DNA of 64,000 nt, taken from an uncultured Alistipes sp. (lineage in GTDB: Bacteria; Bacteroidota; Bacteroidia; Bacteroidales; Rikenellaceae). Positions 62,454 to 64,000 of the stretch are shown one piece after another. The translations under genes were made by a program, and so were the position numbers. The notes beneath the pieces were generated by a model. The model made no database searches. It saw only the letters and a program-made list of their open reading frames with translations, and was not told where the DNA came from. The stretch spans positions 56,257 to 120,256 of the forward strand of contig UQKD01000007.1 in assembly GCA_900541585.1 (NCBI GenBank). The letters are read 5' to 3'. Every line of letters begins with the position of its first letter. Positions within the stretch are counted from its first letter, which is position 1.

Positions 62454-63050
62454 TTATTTCGCGCCGCCGGGTTCTTCACCGTCTTCACCGTCCGCGCCTT
62501 CGGCCTCCATCCGCTCACGCAGAGCGGCCAGCTTGGCCCATTCGCCGTCGTTGTGCTCCCCGGCGCCTTCGGCCGCAGTCTCGATCGACGCGAACTCCCG
62601 GTCGGAAACGATCCGGAAGCGTTCGAGCATCTCGGGGTTGCACTCCCCCTCAGGATGCACCCGCTGGTAGGGCAGCGACAGCACGATGCTTTCGTAGATG
62701 TACTGCGCGAGTTCCACGCGGTCCTCACCCGGCAGCATCCACATCACTTCGCCGTCGTATTCGTGCACCTCGTCGGAGAATTTCACCACCAGCTGCCCCT
62801 CGAAATCAATGGGCACGCGGCAATCCTCCAGGCAGCGGTCGCATTCGACGACGACATAGCCCGTGATCCCGACATCGAGCGTGAGCTGCTTCTCCGAGCG
62901 GTCCATACCGACCGAGACCTCACACCGTCCGTCCTTGATCTCCGTGCTTTCGAAGGCTTCGAACAACGACCCGTCGACCTCGAAACGGAAGTCGTGACGA
63001 CCGTTTTTCAACCCTTTCCAGGCAATCGAATATCGTTGAGCTACCTCCAT
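62454..63050 (-). CDS. DUF177 (YceD-like) protein
   Basis: 198 residues. Conserved VVECDRCLEDCRVPIDFEGQ (C-x2-C type) and YDGEVMWMLPGEDRVELAQY. Upstream of rpmF, linked with 23S rRNA accumulation in other bacteria. Acidic C-terminal tail. It has a canonical promoter (63070-63100). Confidence 0.92.
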   Translation of the reverse strand: MEVAQRYSIAWKGLKNGRHDFRFEVDGSLFEAFESTEIKDGRCEVSVGMDRSEKQLTLDVGITGYVVVECDRCLEDCRVPIDFEGQLVVKFSDEVHEYDGEVMWMLPGEDRVELAQYIYESIVLSLPYQRVHPEGECNPEMLERFRIVSDREFASIETAAEGAGEHNDGEWAKLAALRERMEAEGADGEDGEEPGGAK

Positions 63051-63069
63051 TTAAGCACATTTAGTGCGC

Positions 63070-63100
63070 AAAGTTACGAAAAAATAAGACATTTGCAAAG
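63070..63100 (-). promoter_or_regulatory. Canonical promoter of the DUF177-rpmF unit
   Basis: Read leftward: TTTG (plus strand 63097-63100), 19 bp, TAACTTTG (63070-63077). Matches the -33/-7 consensus and spacing. Transcription starts near 63063, about 13 nt before the ATG at 63050. Confidence 0.8.
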
Positions 63101-63251
63101 AAAACCACGAGTTTTAGCACTCCCGGACCGGCGGGGTGCAAATAAATTTGGCGTTGCACGACAGTTGTATTATTTTTACGGAAAAATAGTCCGCGCGCGG
63201 CCTGCCGAACCGATCCGGCGCCGCATCCGGCCCGCGCGGCCCCGGCAGAAC

Positions 63252-63656
63252 ATGGACGAAAAAGGATTTACAATCGAAGTCACGAGCCGCTACGAAGGGT
63301 GGTGGCGGTACAACGTAGCGCTGATGTGCGGCTGCTTCGACGACGCCGGCCGGCGCATCGGATTCGCCTCGTCGGCATCAACCGTGGCCGACGCCGGCTC
63401 GAACCTCCCCGAACGCCCCGCAGGCGTCGCGGCGGACCGCACGGCCACGCTGCAAACCATGCAGTGCGACCACCTCGTGCTCTACCTATATATAATTCCC
63501 CACACGCTGCCCGCGGGCAACGAAATCGACGCGAACAAGCCCTTCGGAATCGAGGTGAGGATTTCCTATGCCGGACGCCGTCTGCGCACCGAAAAGCGGG
63601 CGATCAACCAATGGTCGGGCGCCTCGGTCGAAATGCGGGTCGATTCGAAAAAATAG
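63252..63656 (+). CDS. Hypothetical protein, 134 aa
   Basis: Start at ATG 63252 (MDEKGFTIEVTSRYEGWWRY). Beta-rich, no signal peptide or membrane helix (NVALMCGCFDDAGRRIGFAS; HLVLYLYIIPHTLPAGNEID). Possibly a small Bacteroidetes-specific stress or repair protein; family not recognised. A TAAATTTG at 63143-63150 is a possible -7 box, giving a leader of about 100 nt. Confidence 0.65.
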   Translation: MDEKGFTIEVTSRYEGWWRYNVALMCGCFDDAGRRIGFASSASTVADAGSNLPERPAGVAADRTATLQTMQCDHLVLYLYIIPHTLPAGNEIDANKPFGIEVRISYAGRRLRTEKRAINQWSGASVEMRVDSKK

Positions 63657-63686
63657 CCTTCCGGCCAATCCGGAAACCAATATAAC

Positions 63687-63717
63687 GAAAAGAGGGAACC
63701 ATCGCTGGCTCCCTCTT
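63687..63717. terminator. Bidirectional terminator
   Basis: AGAGGGA...TCCCTCT with inner CCA/TGG pairs, A-run on the left and T-rich on the right. It serves the rightward 134-residue gene and the leftward GAPDH gene. Confidence 0.8.
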
Positions 63718-63738
63718 TCTCTATCGGATGGCTTTCGA

Positions 63739-64000
<262 letters not shown>

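Overview
The window joins a partial prophage (about 1 to 33.4 kb) to a Bacteroidales chromosome (about 33.9 to 64 kb). Bacteroidetes traits include SusC/SusD proteins, an ECF sigma/FecR pair, an LruC-domain lipoprotein, DUF3873, weak Shine-Dalgarno signals and repeated -7 boxes of the form TAnnTTTG. The GC-rich host part, its rpmF-plsX-fabH order and its gene content make me suspect Alistipes or a close relative; that is inference.

Prophage, left to right: terminase large subunit (5' end outside the window), portal, and a Mu gpF-like head protein whose C-terminus is an ADP-ribosyltransferase domain. Two leftward groups of small genes follow; one encodes a canonical ADP-ribosylglycohydrolase. 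They are separated by 657 bp of non-coding DNA with 12-bp tandem repeats and a perfect DnaA-box match. From 10.1 kb a long rightward morphogenesis operon runs: scaffold-like protein, head fibre/decoration-like protein, major capsid, connectors, tail tube, a tRNA-Ser gene, a tail assembly chaperone with a probable -1 frameshift, a 1444-residue tape measure, distal tail proteins and fibres. No integrase, repressor or replication genes are visible; they should lie upstream of the window.

The most striking system is a complete diversity-generating retroelement (22.46 to 25.60 kb): a 474-residue C-type-lectin-like tail protein with a variable repeat (VR) at its 3' end, a small conserved gene, a template repeat (TR) and a reverse transcriptase with the DGR-type GxxxSQ motif and YADD. 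TR and VR align without gaps over 108 bp and differ at 10 positions, all ten at TR adenines. The phage therefore appears able to diversify its receptor-binding tip.

A lysis cassette follows (membrane protein, DUF5675-like protein, small one-helix protein, unimolecular spanin), then an Mrr-like restriction endonuclease behind a strongly structured leader, and a small lipoprotein. The morphogenesis operon and the lysis cassette share the promoter arrangement TACCTA-type 13-bp palindrome, 8 bp, TAnnTTTG, which suggests a phage late-gene regulator.

The first host locus is a glycan-utilisation locus: ECF sigma factor, FecR anti-sigma, STN-domain SusC, SusD, a GH110-type alpha-1,3-galactosidase, a metallophosphoesterase lipoprotein and a GH2 beta-galactosidase. 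It looks suited to terminal alpha-galactose epitopes (for example blood group B) on host glycans. The sigma gene carries a run of 12 G that puts it out of frame; 11 G would restore it, so this is either a phase-variation switch or a sequencing error. The rest is ordinary chromosome: nucleoid-associated protein, SDR enzyme, Crp/Fnr regulator, DoxX, YjbQ, LruC lipoprotein, YqaA, GNAT, DUF5131, ferritin, a PepSY-like protein beside a two-component system, a GT90 transferase, the DUF177-rpmF-plsX-fabH cluster, and the C-terminal end of GAPDH.
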